From positions 96,099 to 160,098 of the forward strand of contig JARLHQ010000027.1 of the NCBI GenBank assembly GCA_031292175.1: a stretch of DNA of 64,000 nt, in the 5' to 3' direction. A model generated the notes under the pieces. The model was not told the origin of the DNA. It did not search any database and saw only the letters and a program-made list of their open reading frames with translations. The stretch comes from Humidesulfovibrio sp. GTDB taxonomy: Bacteria; Desulfobacterota; Desulfovibrionia; Desulfovibrionales; Desulfovibrionaceae. Below are positions 16,748-25,866 of the stretch, one piece after another (position 1 is the stretch's first letter; each line of letters begins with the position of its first letter). Made by a program: the position numbers and the translations under genes.

Positions 16748-17320
16748 ATGAGCACCAAGGACCTGATCCTATTGACCGCCAAGGACATGATCTCCGAGGT
16801 GGGGTTCCACAAGATGACCACGGCCAACCTGGCCCGGCGCGCCGAAATCTCCGAAGGCACCATCTACCGCCACTTCGAGAGCAAGGAGGACATCCTCCAG
16901 CACATCCTGGAACTCTTCGACCAGAAGTACCAAAATCTTGCGGAGCAGTGCCGCGCACGCATGGACAAAGGCACCTTGACTCTTGAGGACTTGCTTGGCT
17001 GCCACTTCGCCTTTCTCGACGCCAACGCCGCGGACATCAAGATTGTGCTCGGCGCCTACAGCATCCTGGAGCTGACGCGGCGCTCCATGGCCCGGTTCAT
17101 TGAACGCTTGCGCGGCCTGTTCGAAGAGTTTCTCTCACGCGGCATCAAAAACGGAACGCTCCGCGACGTGCCCCTGGCCGACACGGGCATGATTATCGCC
17201 AACATGTTTTTCGGGCTCATGCGCACCAAGCTCTACTGGCCGGAAATCGCGGACTTCTCCAAGGAAGCCATCGAATTCTGCCGTCGCAGCCTGGTCGTCG
17301 GGCCGGAGGCCAGACAGTGA
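16748..17320 (+). CDS. TetR-family transcriptional regulator
   Basis: A 190-aa regulator: N-terminal HTH with ISEVGFHKMTTANLARRAEI, then SEGTIYRHFESKEDILQHI, and a helical ligand-binding domain. Its stop overlaps the GTG of pyrR (GTGA), so the two are translationally coupled. The ligand is unknown. Autoregulation is likely but no clear palindrome was found upstream. Confidence 0.88.
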   Translation: MSTKDLILLTAKDMISEVGFHKMTTANLARRAEISEGTIYRHFESKEDILQHILELFDQKYQNLAEQCRARMDKGTLTLEDLLGCHFAFLDANAADIKIVLGAYSILELTRRSMARFIERLRGLFEEFLSRGIKNGTLRDVPLADTGMIIANMFFGLMRTKLYWPEIADFSKEAIEFCRRSLVVGPEARQ

Positions 17321-17862
17321 GCGACGCCCGCACCATCCTGACAGCCAAGGAAATGGCCCGCACCCTGGAGCGCCTGGCCTCCGAGATCATCGAGCGCCGC
17401 GGCGAGGACGGCCCGCTGGTCCTGGTGGGCATCCAGCGCCGGGGCGTGGACCTGGCCCGCAGGCTCAAGAAGCTCCTGGACGCGCGGCTTGCCAGCCCGG
17501 CCATCCTCGGGATGCTCGACATCAATCTGTACCGCGACGACTGGAGCAGCCTGGGCAAGACCCCGGCCATCAGCAGCACCGAGATCCCGGCCGAAGTGGA
17601 GGGCGCGAGCGTGGTGCTGGTGGACGACGTGCTGTTCTCCGGCCGCACCATCCGCGCGGCCCTGGAAGCCATCCTCGACTTCGGCCGCCCGCGCCGCGTG
17701 GAACTCCTGGTCCTCATCGACCGCGGGCACCGCGAGCTGCCCATCCAGGCCGACTATGTGGGCAAGCGCGTCAACACCTCCAGCGCCGAACAGGTGGACG
17801 TGCTCGTGAGCGAACGCGACGAGTTGGACAAGGTCGTTCTGCGTTCCAAACCAACGGCATAA
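17317..17862 (+). CDS. pyrR: PyrR bifunctional regulator / uracil phosphoribosyltransferase
   Basis: A 181-aa phosphoribosyltransferase-fold protein. The PRPP-binding motif VVLVDDVLFSGRTIRAAL is at about residues 98-115. It also shows LVGIQRRGVDLARRL and LIDRGHRELPIQADYVGK, both hallmarks of PyrR. It may bind pyr mRNA to control attenuation and/or make UMP from uracil. The GTG start at 17317 overlaps the TetR stop. No pyrimidine genes are beside it, so any RNA target is elsewhere. Confidence 0.92.
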   Translation: MSDARTILTAKEMARTLERLASEIIERRGEDGPLVLVGIQRRGVDLARRLKKLLDARLASPAILGMLDINLYRDDWSSLGKTPAISSTEIPAEVEGASVVLVDDVLFSGRTIRAALEAILDFGRPRRVELLVLIDRGHRELPIQADYVGKRVNTSSAEQVDVLVSERDELDKVVLRSKPTA

Positions 17863-17903
17863 GCCCGGCGCTCCACCGCCCAAGCCCGCCAGAAGGCTTT
17901 TTC

Positions 17904-18464
17904 ATGCAAGCGACACAGCAATCCGCATCACAGGACGCCCAGCCCCGCCTATGGGACCAGGGCTGCGTCAGCCTCATCGGCATGGCCGGAGCAGGCAAGT
18001 CCACCCTGGGCCGTCTGCTGGCCGAAAAGCTCGGCTGGGCCCACCTGGACACGGACCGGCTCATCGAAGCTTACTACGGCCTGCCCCTGCAGGAGGTTCT
18101 GGACGGCATGGGCTTGGCGAAATTTCTTGAGGTCGAGGACACTCTCGTCTCCATGCTGGGCGTGCGCCGTACGGTCATCTCCACCGGCGGCAGCGTGATC
18201 TATGGGGCCAAGGCCATGGAGCGTCTGCATCTGCTCGGCCCCGTCGTGCACCTGGACGTCAGCATGGCGAGCTTTCTGAAACGCGTGGGCGACGGCGGCA
18301 ACCGGGGACTGGCCATCGCCCCCGGCCGTTCCCTGGAAGACCTCTTTCTGGAGCGCCAGCCCCTGTACGCGGCTGGGGCAGACCACGTCCTGAGCACGGA
18401 CTCTCCAGACCAAAACGCCAGCCTGGAGGAACTCCACGCTTGGCTCATGGAACCACAGGCATGA
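17904..18464 (+). CDS. aroK: Shikimate kinase
   Basis: A 186-aa P-loop kinase: Walker A GMAGAGKST, LDTDRLIEAYYG (the D-x-D substrate-binding motif), VISTGGSVIYG and a lid-region Arg in FLERQPLYAAGADHVL. It phosphorylates shikimate at the 3-OH in the aromatic pathway, using ATP in the cytoplasm. The N-terminus is ~20 residues longer than usual. Its stop overlaps the next gene's ATG (ATGA), indicating one operon. Confidence 0.88.
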   Translation: MQATQQSASQDAQPRLWDQGCVSLIGMAGAGKSTLGRLLAEKLGWAHLDTDRLIEAYYGLPLQEVLDGMGLAKFLEVEDTLVSMLGVRRTVISTGGSVIYGAKAMERLHLLGPVVHLDVSMASFLKRVGDGGNRGLAIAPGRSLEDLFLERQPLYAAGADHVLSTDSPDQNASLEELHAWLMEPQA

Positions 18465-19060
18465 AAAAAACCGCGAAGAATCCCGTGTTGCGCCGTCTGC
18501 GCGACCTGTATGCACGCATGGACCAGGCGTACGCGGCCTCGGCAAACGCCATTGGCCTTTCCTGCGCGGGCTGCAAGGACAGCTGCTGCGAAACCCTGTT
18601 CCGCCACCACACCTATGTGGAGTGGGTGGACCTGGCCCAGGGCCTGGCGGCGCTGCCTGAAGACCGGCGGGAGGAAATCCGCCAGAGCGCCGAAACCTGG
18701 CTGCGAATCCAGCGCAACGCCCTGCCGGGCACCAGCCCCCGCGTGCCCTGTCCCCTCGGCCTGGAGCGCGAAGGCGATCTGGTCTGCGGCCTCTACGAGC
18801 ACCGGCCCATGGTGTGCCGTCTGCACGGCGTACCCAACACGCTGCTGCGGCACGGCAGCGAGCAGACGGCCTTCCCCGGCTGCGACCGCGCCCAGAACCT
18901 GGCCAAGACCTGCCCGCCCGCCCTGCTCGACCGCACCCCGCTGCTGTCCGAACTGGCGCGCCTGGAGATGGATCTGCTGGGCCGCGAGCGCATGGGCAAA
19001 ATGTCCCGCGTTGACCTGACCATCGCCGAAATGATCCTCATGGGGCCGCCACGGCTCTGA
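18461..19060 (+). CDS. YkgJ-family Cys-cluster (zinc/iron-chelating) protein
   Basis: A 199-aa protein with the conserved CAGCKDSCC cluster near residue 34, VPCPLGLEREGDLVCGLYEH and RPMVCRLHG, the arrangement of the YkgJ/CxxCxxCC (UPF0153) family thought to bind Zn or Fe. Biochemical role unknown. The ATG at 18461 overlaps the stop of aroK. Confidence 0.85.
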   Translation: MKKTAKNPVLRRLRDLYARMDQAYAASANAIGLSCAGCKDSCCETLFRHHTYVEWVDLAQGLAALPEDRREEIRQSAETWLRIQRNALPGTSPRVPCPLGLEREGDLVCGLYEHRPMVCRLHGVPNTLLRHGSEQTAFPGCDRAQNLAKTCPPALLDRTPLLSELARLEMDLLGRERMGKMSRVDLTIAEMILMGPPRL

Positions 19061-19124
19061 ACGCGCCGCATTACGAACACGTGGCAAAACCTGGCCAATA
19101 CGCTTGGCGGCAGGCGGAGGACCG

Positions 19125-19535
19125 ATGCCCAACTTCGAATGGGACGACTCGCTCAATCTTGGCGACCCGCTGCTCGACCGCCAGCACAAAACGCTCATAG
19201 CGCTGCTGAACCGTGCGTCCGAGGCCTGCCAAGCCTCGGACAAGGACACGGAGATCATGCACTGTCTGACCGGCATGTACCTGTACGCCAAGGAGCACTT
19301 CTTCGACGAAGAAGGCCTCATGGACCGCCTGGGATACCCGGACCGCGACGCCCATAAAAAACAGCACAAGTTCTTCGTGGACAAGACCCACGCCTTCACC
19401 GACGGACAGCTGGAAGGCAGCCTCAATGCCCCGGATCTTCTGGCCTTCCTGACCACTTGGCTCCGGGAGCACATCACCGTGGAGGACGCCAAGATCCTGC
19501 GCTTCGCCAACACCCAGGACGCGCCCAAAAGATAA
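19125..19535 (+). CDS. Bacteriohemerythrin
   Basis: A 136-aa four-helix protein with the diiron ligands in order: W-D near the start (FEWDDSLNLGDPLLDRQHK), then YAKEHFFDEE, DAHKKQHKFF, and LREHITVEDAKI. It binds O2 reversibly and may buffer or sense oxygen in an anaerobe. The ATG at 19125 follows GCGGAGGACC; an upstream TTG in the same frame is not needed. Confidence 0.93.
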   Translation: MPNFEWDDSLNLGDPLLDRQHKTLIALLNRASEACQASDKDTEIMHCLTGMYLYAKEHFFDEEGLMDRLGYPDRDAHKKQHKFFVDKTHAFTDGQLEGSLNAPDLLAFLTTWLREHITVEDAKILRFANTQDAPKR

Positions 19536-19868
19536 CCCAAGACCGCCACGCCTTCCCCACCCACACCGGGGACGCGAAGCACACCGCTTCCTTGCTCGCC
19601 GCCATCTCCCCTGGCGGGCAAGCAAGGCCAAAAACCAAGCTCCATCGCCCTGCTTGCCAACTGGACATCTCCACTTTTTGACCGCGAGTCCCGATGAATG
19701 ACGCCCTGGGCAACGGGGCGGCAGACGCCGATTCAGACACCACACGCTGCCTCGTTTTCCGAAATCAGAGCAGGTGCAATTCCAAAATTTCTCTGTTATG
19801 CTAACTAGAATCAGTTGCAAAAGAGGCATCATGCCAAGCGATGTCGGCCGACGCGGGGGGCTTTGACC
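19536..19868 (+). other. Intergenic stretch with no supported gene
   Basis: About 330 bp between the hemerythrin and the methyltransferase fusion. I see no convincing ORF, hairpin terminator or repeat. The last ~100 bp are AT-richer and probably contain the promoter of the next gene. Confidence 0.5.
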
Positions 19869-21569
19869 ATGCCAGATGACGCCACACCCTCAGAGCGGAA
19901 CTTGCCGCCCATCATTGTCCGGGGCACCCCCATCGCCTACGCGGATTCCTCCGAAGCCCCCCTTTTGGAACGTTTCTCCGGGCCCCAGGAGCACGACGAA
20001 TACTCCGTGACATCCCACGACATGCCGTGGGCCCTGCACTATCATCTGACCCCCCGGCGCAAATCCCTGCTGAGCTGGATGGACTTCGGACCAGACGCGA
20101 ACATCCTGGAGCTGGGCGCGGGCTGCGGCGCGCTGACCTCGCTCCTGGTGGAGCGCGCCAGTTCGGTCACCGCCGTGGAGGGATCGCTCGACAGGGCCAG
20201 GGTGATCCAACAACGCTGCCGCAACGCCACAAATCTGCGCATCGTCGTCGGCAACGCGGCGGATCTGTCCTACGAAGGCGAATTCACCCACGTCATCCTG
20301 GTGGGCGTATTGGAATACGCCCAGGCCTATGTGCCCCATCCGCAGCCCCATGCCCACCTGTTGGCCCAGGCCCGCCGCTGCCTGCAGCCAAACGGCTGCC
20401 TGGTTCTGGCCATCGAGAACACCATGGGGCACAAGTACCTCGCGGGGATGCCGGAGGACCATACCGGGCGGCCTTATTGCGGGGTCAACGGCTATCCCGG
20501 CCCGTTCGCGGCCCGGACCTTCGACCGGCCCACCCTGGAGACCATGCTGACGGGAGCCGGGCTTTCCGCGCAGGCCTGGTTCTACCCCTCGCCAGACTAC
20601 AAGACCCCTGACACGATCCTGTCCGAGGCCGCCTTCCGCACTCCCGGCTTCAACCCCCTGCCGCTCCTTGATCTGCCCACCCAGGACTACGGCAAGCGCA
20701 TCCATCCGGCGTTCAACGAGCGCGCATTTCTCGCCAGCACCCACAGGGGCGCAATCGCCCCGCACTTCATGAACTCTTTCCTCGTGCTCGCCGCCGCCAA
20801 CCCGGAGGCCTCCCCCCTGCGCGCCAATGCGAACATGCTGGCCTCGGCCCTGAACGCCGACGGCTGTCCCCGCGCGTTCCAGACCATGACGCGCTTCGAC
20901 AGCCAGCCGGATGGCACGCTCCGCGTTTCACGCCGCAATCTGCACGGCTCGCCGCCGCTGGCCTTCAGCCTGGGCGAGCAGCGCATCAAGCCGGGCGAGA
21001 AGTATCTGAGCGGCTACGTGAGCATTCTGGAGCGGATTCTGGACCTTCTGGAGGCGGGAGACCAGACAGGAGCAGGCGCGTCCCTGCTCCGCTGGATCGA
21101 GCTGCTCTCCGAACGGGCGGGCCCAGCAACCCCGGAAAACGTGGCGGCCTTCGAGGCCTTTTGCCGCCACCACCTGGGACAATCGATCTACGCCGGGCAC
21201 ATGAAGGGACCGTGGATCCCGGGCGCGCTTCTGGACGCCCACCCCGGAAATGTCCTGTTCCACCCCGAGACGAAGGATGTCCGCTTCATTGATCTGGAAT
21301 GGCGGCTGTTCTGCGCATTGCCGCTGCAACTGATCATCGACAGGGGGGTGAATCTGGTTGCGCAGAAAATCGCCTTGTGGCAGCGCTACTACTTTTACGA
21401 AGCAGGCGCGCCCGGAAGCTTCCCGCCGGGCATGACGCAGCGCCTGAACCAACGCGCAGCCTTCCGGCAGGCGGACGTGCCCTCGCTGGCAAGATTCCAG
21501 ACCTGGCTCACGGCCTGCATCCGAAGCGGCAACATGGACCACAGTCTTGAGCCCCTGGCTGCGGGCTGA
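19869..21569 (+). CDS. SAM methyltransferase with a C-terminal aminoglycoside-kinase-like segment
   Basis: A 566-aa protein. The first third is a class I methyltransferase: ILELGAGCGALTSLLVERAS (motif I, around residue 77), VTAVEGSLDRARVI and HVILVGVLEYAQAYV. The last third has DAHPGNVLF near residue 455 and VRFIDLEWR near 475, which look like the catalytic loop (HxGN) and metal-binding D/E loop of the APH/choline-kinase fold, but no complete kinase N-lobe is recognisable. It is likely to modify surface glycans, given the asparagine synthase and glycosyltransferases that follow. The start ATG at 19869 has a purine-rich GGGGGG nine bases upstream. The substrate is unknown. Confidence 0.7.
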   Translation: MPDDATPSERNLPPIIVRGTPIAYADSSEAPLLERFSGPQEHDEYSVTSHDMPWALHYHLTPRRKSLLSWMDFGPDANILELGAGCGALTSLLVERASSVTAVEGSLDRARVIQQRCRNATNLRIVVGNAADLSYEGEFTHVILVGVLEYAQAYVPHPQPHAHLLAQARRCLQPNGCLVLAIENTMGHKYLAGMPEDHTGRPYCGVNGYPGPFAARTFDRPTLETMLTGAGLSAQAWFYPSPDYKTPDTILSEAAFRTPGFNPLPLLDLPTQDYGKRIHPAFNERAFLASTHRGAIAPHFMNSFLVLAAANPEASPLRANANMLASALNADGCPRAFQTMTRFDSQPDGTLRVSRRNLHGSPPLAFSLGEQRIKPGEKYLSGYVSILERILDLLEAGDQTGAGASLLRWIELLSERAGPATPENVAAFEAFCRHHLGQSIYAGHMKGPWIPGALLDAHPGNVLFHPETKDVRFIDLEWRLFCALPLQLIIDRGVNLVAQKIALWQRYYFYEAGAPGSFPPGMTQRLNQRAAFRQADVPSLARFQTWLTACIRSGNMDHSLEPLAAG

Positions 21570-21633
21570 ACGGCAGGCCCCCGCATCCTTGCGCTGGCTC
21601 CCGTTCTGCGCGGTCCTTTGAGCACGGCCAGCC

Positions 21634-22452
21634 CTACAGGAAAGAGTGTCCAACCAGCGCCCAGAGCATGCGCGTGGCCACGATGAGGAGCAGACAGGCA
21701 AAGATCTTTTTGAGCCTGCCCACGGGCAGGTTGTGGGCCAGCTTCGCGCCCAGCGGCGCGGTGAGGACGCTGGCCACCACCACGCCGAAGAGGGCGGGCA
21801 GGTAGATGAACCCAAGGTACCCGCCGGAGATGCCGGGCAAATTGGCGTCCAGCCCGTTGAGGATGTAGCCTGCGGTGCTGGCCAGGGCGATGGGCAGGCC
21901 CACGGCCGCGCTGGTGCCGATGCAGGTGCGCATGGGCACATTGCACCAGGTGAGGAATGGCACGGTCATGGTGCCGCCGCCGATGCCCACGAGGCTCGAC
22001 ACGCCACCGATGACGCCGCCCGCGCCGAACATGCCAAAGGGGCCAGGCACCTCGCGTGAGGCCTTGGGCTTGATGTTCAGGAGCATCTGCGCGGACACGT
22101 AGTAGAGAAAAACAACGAAGAAGGCGCTCAGAAACCGGCTGGACAACAGCGAGGCGACCGTGGAGCCGAGGAAGCCGCCAATGAGGATGCCCGGCGTAAT
22201 GGCCTTGAACACGGGCCAAAGCAGCGCGCCGCGCTTGTGGTGCGCGCGCATGGAGGAGATGGACGTGAAGATGATGGTGGCGAGCGAGGTGCCCAGGGCA
22301 AGGTGCTGGATGTAGTCTCCGGGCAGCCCCTGCGCAGTGAAGGTCAAATTCAGGATGGGCACGATGACCAGTCCGCCGCCGATGCCCAGGAGGCCGGCCA
22401 TGATTCCGGCGATGGCGCCGGTGCCAAGGTACAGGAGCCAAGCGGTAAGCAT
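21634..22452 (-). CDS. TauE/SafE-family membrane permease
   Basis: A 272-aa polytopic membrane protein with about eight helices and the two internal repeats of the family (GAIAGIMAGLLGIGGGLVIV near the N-terminus, GGVSSLVGIGGGTMTVPFL near the middle). TauE/SafE proteins move sulfonates, sulfite or related organic anions out of the cell. The ATG at 22452 has GGAGG eight bases upstream; longer readings are less likely. It is convergent with the methyltransferase fusion and divergent from asparagine synthase. Confidence 0.88.
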   Translation of the reverse strand: MLTAWLLYLGTGAIAGIMAGLLGIGGGLVIVPILNLTFTAQGLPGDYIQHLALGTSLATIIFTSISSMRAHHKRGALLWPVFKAITPGILIGGFLGSTVASLLSSRFLSAFFVVFLYYVSAQMLLNIKPKASREVPGPFGMFGAGGVIGGVSSLVGIGGGTMTVPFLTWCNVPMRTCIGTSAAVGLPIALASTAGYILNGLDANLPGISGGYLGFIYLPALFGVVVASVLTAPLGAKLAHNLPVGRLKKIFACLLLIVATRMLWALVGHSFL

Positions 22453-22631
22453 CGGGAAGCCTCCGGGGTTTGCCCGCGTCTGCCTGGGAGTCAACGCCGG
22501 CAGGTTCTGGGCGCATGGGGACAAACCCCTGTGTACGTTCGCGGCAACTCGTTGTAAAGACATCAAAAGAACCAAAGCTATGCCCCGGTGGCGCATTGCC
22601 ACCCTCGAATCGAACTGCTAAGAGGCGCATC

Positions 22632-24641
22632 ATGTGCGGCATTGCAGGCATACTGGACCCCACGGGGACACGTTCCCTCTCCGAACTGGCGGATATCGCC
22701 GGGCGCATGGCCGACGTGCAGGCCCACCGGGGTCCGGACGGCCGCGGCGTATACGCCGATCCCGACGGTGGCCTGGCCCTTGGGCACCGCCGCCTGGCCG
22801 TGCTGGACCTCACGGACTCCGGCGCCCAGCCCATGACAAGCAGTTGCGGCCGTTTCGTGCTCTGCTACAACGGCGAGATATACAACCACGCGGAGCTGCG
22901 CGCCCAAATCGATGCGGCGCGCGCCTATTCCGGCCGCTCTGCCCTCGTCTGGCGCGGACGCTCGGACACCGAGACCCTGCTGGAAGCCCTGGCCCTATGG
23001 GGACCGGAGGAAGGCCTGCCGCGCACAGTAGGCATGTTCGCCCTGGCCTTGTGGGACCGGCGCGACAAGACCCTCACCCTGGCGCGCGACCGCATGGGCG
23101 AGAAGCCTTTGTACTATGCCGTGCGGCGGGGACGGCTGCTTTTCGCCTCGGAGCTGCCGGGGCTCACGGCCGCGCTGGATTTCTCCCCCGGCGTGGACAA
23201 GAACGTCCTGGCGCTCTACCTGCGCCTGTCCTGCGTGCCTGCGCCGCACTGCATTCTCTCCGGCGTCAGCAAGCTGCCGCCCGGCTGCCTGCTGACTCTG
23301 CGCGGCCAGGACCTGGCCAGCCTGCCGGGGCCCAAGCCTTTCTGGTCCCTCAAGACCGTGGCCGAAACCGGACTGGCCGTGCCTTTTGCGGGCTCCGACG
23401 CCGAGGCCCTGGACGCCCTGCTGGGCCGCCTGCGCCAGAGCGTGCGTGGGCAGATGCTGGCTGATGTGCCCCTGGGCGCGCTGCTTTCCGGCGGCATCGA
23501 CTCCTCGCTCGTCACGGCCCTGATGGCCGAGGCCGGACAAAACGGCGGCCCGGTGCGCACCTTCACCATCGGCTATGCGGGCGCGGACGCGGAATATGAC
23601 GAATCGGCCCAGGCCGAGGCCGTGGCCCGGCATCTGGGCACGGAGCACACCAGCCTGACCTTCCGCGCCGAGGATGCCTTGGCCCTGGTCCCAAAGCTGG
23701 CGCAGGTGGCGGGCGAGCCCTTCGCCGACGCCTCGCTTCTGCCCATGCTCCTGGTGGCGCGGCTCACGCGGGAGCGGGTCACGGTCTGCCTCACGGGCGA
23801 CGGAGGAGACGAACTCTTCGCCGGTTACAACCGGCACGTGCATGGCGCGGCCCTGTGGGCCCAGCTTTCCGGGATCGCCCCCGGTCTGCGCGGCATGGCA
23901 GCCAGGCTCATCCAAAGCCTTTCTCCCCGCGCCTGGGACCGCATCCTGCGCGTGCTCGACCCGCTTTTGCCCGCATCAGCCCGGCAGCGCCTGCCCGGCG
24001 AAAAGCTGCACAAGCTGGCCCAGGCCCTGCCCGTGCGCGTGGCCCCGGCCTTCTATGCGGCGCTGGTCTCCGCCTGGCCCGATCCAGGCCTGGTGGTGCC
24101 CGGAGCGGCCGAGGCTGTCTGGCCTCTGCGCAGCCGCGGCACCTGGCCCGCGCCCAGCCTGTGCCCGGAGGGCGGCACGGCCTGGATGCAGTACCTGGAC
24201 ACGGCCTGGTACCTGCCGGGCGACATCCTGACCAAGGTGGACCGCGCGGCCATGAGCGTAGGCCTGGAAGCGCGCGCGCCCTACCTGGACCACCGTGTGG
24301 CGGCCTTCGCCTGGAGCCTGCCCACACACATGCGCGTGCGCGGCGGCCAGGGCAAGTGGGCCCTGCGCCAACTGCTGGAACGCTATGTTCCGCGTGGACT
24401 GTGGGACCGGCCCAAGATGGGCTTCGGCGTGCCCATCGACACCTGGCTGCGCGGCCCACTCAAGGAATGGGCGGGCGCGCTCATCGACCCCGAGCGCCTG
24501 GCCTGCGAGGGTTATTTCGAGCCCGGACCCGTGGCCCAGGCCTGGGCCGAACACCAGTCCGGCCGCTTCAACCGCCAGTACCGCCTCTGGCCCATCCTGA
24601 TGTTTCAGTCCTGGCTGGAAGGCGCTGGGATTTCAGGATAA
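22632..24641 (+). CDS. asnB: Asparagine synthase (glutamine-hydrolysing), AsnB type
   Basis: A 669-aa enzyme: N-terminal Ntn glutaminase domain with catalytic Cys2 exposed after Met (MCGIAGILDP), HRGPDGRG, and LCYNGEIYNHAELR. The C-terminal synthetase domain has the ATP-binding LLSGGIDSSLVTALMAE (SGGxDS) and CLTGDGGDELFAGYNRH. The paralog group found in glycan loci often amidates sugars or amino-acid residues in surface polymers rather than making free Asn. Here it leads a run of glycosyltransferases, with a gap of 10 bp to the next gene. The ATG at 22632 is preferred because Cys must be residue 2. Confidence 0.93.
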   Translation: MCGIAGILDPTGTRSLSELADIAGRMADVQAHRGPDGRGVYADPDGGLALGHRRLAVLDLTDSGAQPMTSSCGRFVLCYNGEIYNHAELRAQIDAARAYSGRSALVWRGRSDTETLLEALALWGPEEGLPRTVGMFALALWDRRDKTLTLARDRMGEKPLYYAVRRGRLLFASELPGLTAALDFSPGVDKNVLALYLRLSCVPAPHCILSGVSKLPPGCLLTLRGQDLASLPGPKPFWSLKTVAETGLAVPFAGSDAEALDALLGRLRQSVRGQMLADVPLGALLSGGIDSSLVTALMAEAGQNGGPVRTFTIGYAGADAEYDESAQAEAVARHLGTEHTSLTFRAEDALALVPKLAQVAGEPFADASLLPMLLVARLTRERVTVCLTGDGGDELFAGYNRHVHGAALWAQLSGIAPGLRGMAARLIQSLSPRAWDRILRVLDPLLPASARQRLPGEKLHKLAQALPVRVAPAFYAALVSAWPDPGLVVPGAAEAVWPLRSRGTWPAPSLCPEGGTAWMQYLDTAWYLPGDILTKVDRAAMSVGLEARAPYLDHRVAAFAWSLPTHMRVRGGQGKWALRQLLERYVPRGLWDRPKMGFGVPIDTWLRGPLKEWAGALIDPERLACEGYFEPGPVAQAWAEHQSGRFNRQYRLWPILMFQSWLEGAGISG

Positions 24642-24651
24642 CAGGGAATCC

Positions 24652-25866
24652 ATGCGCATCGTCGTCGTCGCCGGTCACGCCCCCTCCCTGGTGAACTTCC
24701 GGGCCCCGCTGCTCGACGCCCTGGTTGCGCGCGGGCACGAGGTCATCGCCCTGGCCCCGCCGGAGGCAGCCACGGCAACGAAAACGGAAACCGTCCTGCG
24801 GGCCATGGGCGTGGAACTGTCGCGCTATCCTCTGGATCGCGGCGGCGTGAATCCTGTGCGCGACACCAGGACCATCCTGGCCCTGCGCCGGAAATTCCTG
24901 GCCCTCAAGCCCGACCTCGTGCTGCCCTACACCATCAAGCCCGTGATCTACGCCTCGCTCGCCGCGCGCTGGGCAAAAGTGCCGCGCGTGGCTTCGCTCA
25001 TCACTGGCCTGGGCTACGCCTTCGGCGGCCTGGACGCCAATCAGGGCGGCGGCCTGGCTGAGCGACCGCGCAGTCTCTCGCGCCAGTGCCTTACGGATTT
25101 TGTCGTGCGCCTGTACGCCGGGGCTCTGAAACACAACCAGGCCATAATCTTCCAGAATTCTGACGATCGGGAGCTGTTCGAACGGCTGGGCATCCTCTCC
25201 TCCGGCCAGCGCGTGGCCGTGGTGGGCGGCAGCGGCGTGGACCTGGAGCGCTTCGCGCCCGCGCCGCCAGTCCTGGCCCACCCGGATACCGGCGCACCCG
25301 TGTTCCTGTGTGTGGCCCGGCTCTTGTGGGCCAAGGGCGTGGGCGTGTTCGTGGAGGCCTGCCAAATGCTCAAGCGCCGCCACCCGCAAGTGGTCTGCCG
25401 GCTCATCGGCCCCACGGACGACGTGCCCGACGCCGTGCCTGGCGAAGTGCTGCGCCGCTGGCGCGAGGAAGGAGTCGTGGAGATCCTCGGCGCCGTGGAC
25501 GACATTCGGCCGCATCTGGCCGCCGCCAGTGTCTTTGTGCTGCCCAGCTACCGGGAAGGCACGCCGCGCTCCAGCCTGGAGGCCATGGCCATGGGCCGGC
25601 CCGTCGTCACCACCGATGTGCCCGGCTGCAGGCAGACTGTGGAAGACGGCGTCACCGGCTTTCTTGCGCCGCCGTTCGAGCCCGGCGGGCTTGCGCGCGC
25701 CATGGAGCACTTCGTGCTGGAGCCGGAGCGCATCGCCCAGATGGGCCTGGCCGCGCGCCACTTGGCCGAGGAGCGCTTCGACGCGCGGCAGGTGACGGCG
25801 GACATGCTCGCCGCGCTGCCCCTGCCGGAAAATGCCGCACCAGCGGCTTGCGGAGCGCCCCGGTGA
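24652..25866 (+). CDS. Glycosyltransferase family 4 (PglA-like)
   Basis: A 404-aa GT-B glycosyltransferase: N-terminal VVVAGHAPSLVNFRAPLLDA and the C-terminal donor-site FVLPSYREGTPRSSLEAMAM (E-x7-E motif) near residue 300. It resembles Campylobacter PglA and capsular GT4 enzymes, which add the second sugar to undecaprenyl-diphospho-bacillosamine. It overlaps the following phosphoglycosyltransferase (GTGA). Cytoplasmic face of the inner membrane; donor sugar unknown. Confidence 0.88.
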   Translation: MRIVVVAGHAPSLVNFRAPLLDALVARGHEVIALAPPEAATATKTETVLRAMGVELSRYPLDRGGVNPVRDTRTILALRRKFLALKPDLVLPYTIKPVIYASLAARWAKVPRVASLITGLGYAFGGLDANQGGGLAERPRSLSRQCLTDFVVRLYAGALKHNQAIIFQNSDDRELFERLGILSSGQRVAVVGGSGVDLERFAPAPPVLAHPDTGAPVFLCVARLLWAKGVGVFVEACQMLKRRHPQVVCRLIGPTDDVPDAVPGEVLRRWREEGVVEILGAVDDIRPHLAAASVFVLPSYREGTPRSSLEAMAMGRPVVTTDVPGCRQTVEDGVTGFLAPPFEPGGLARAMEHFVLEPERIAQMGLAARHLAEERFDARQVTADMLAALPLPENAAPAACGAPR

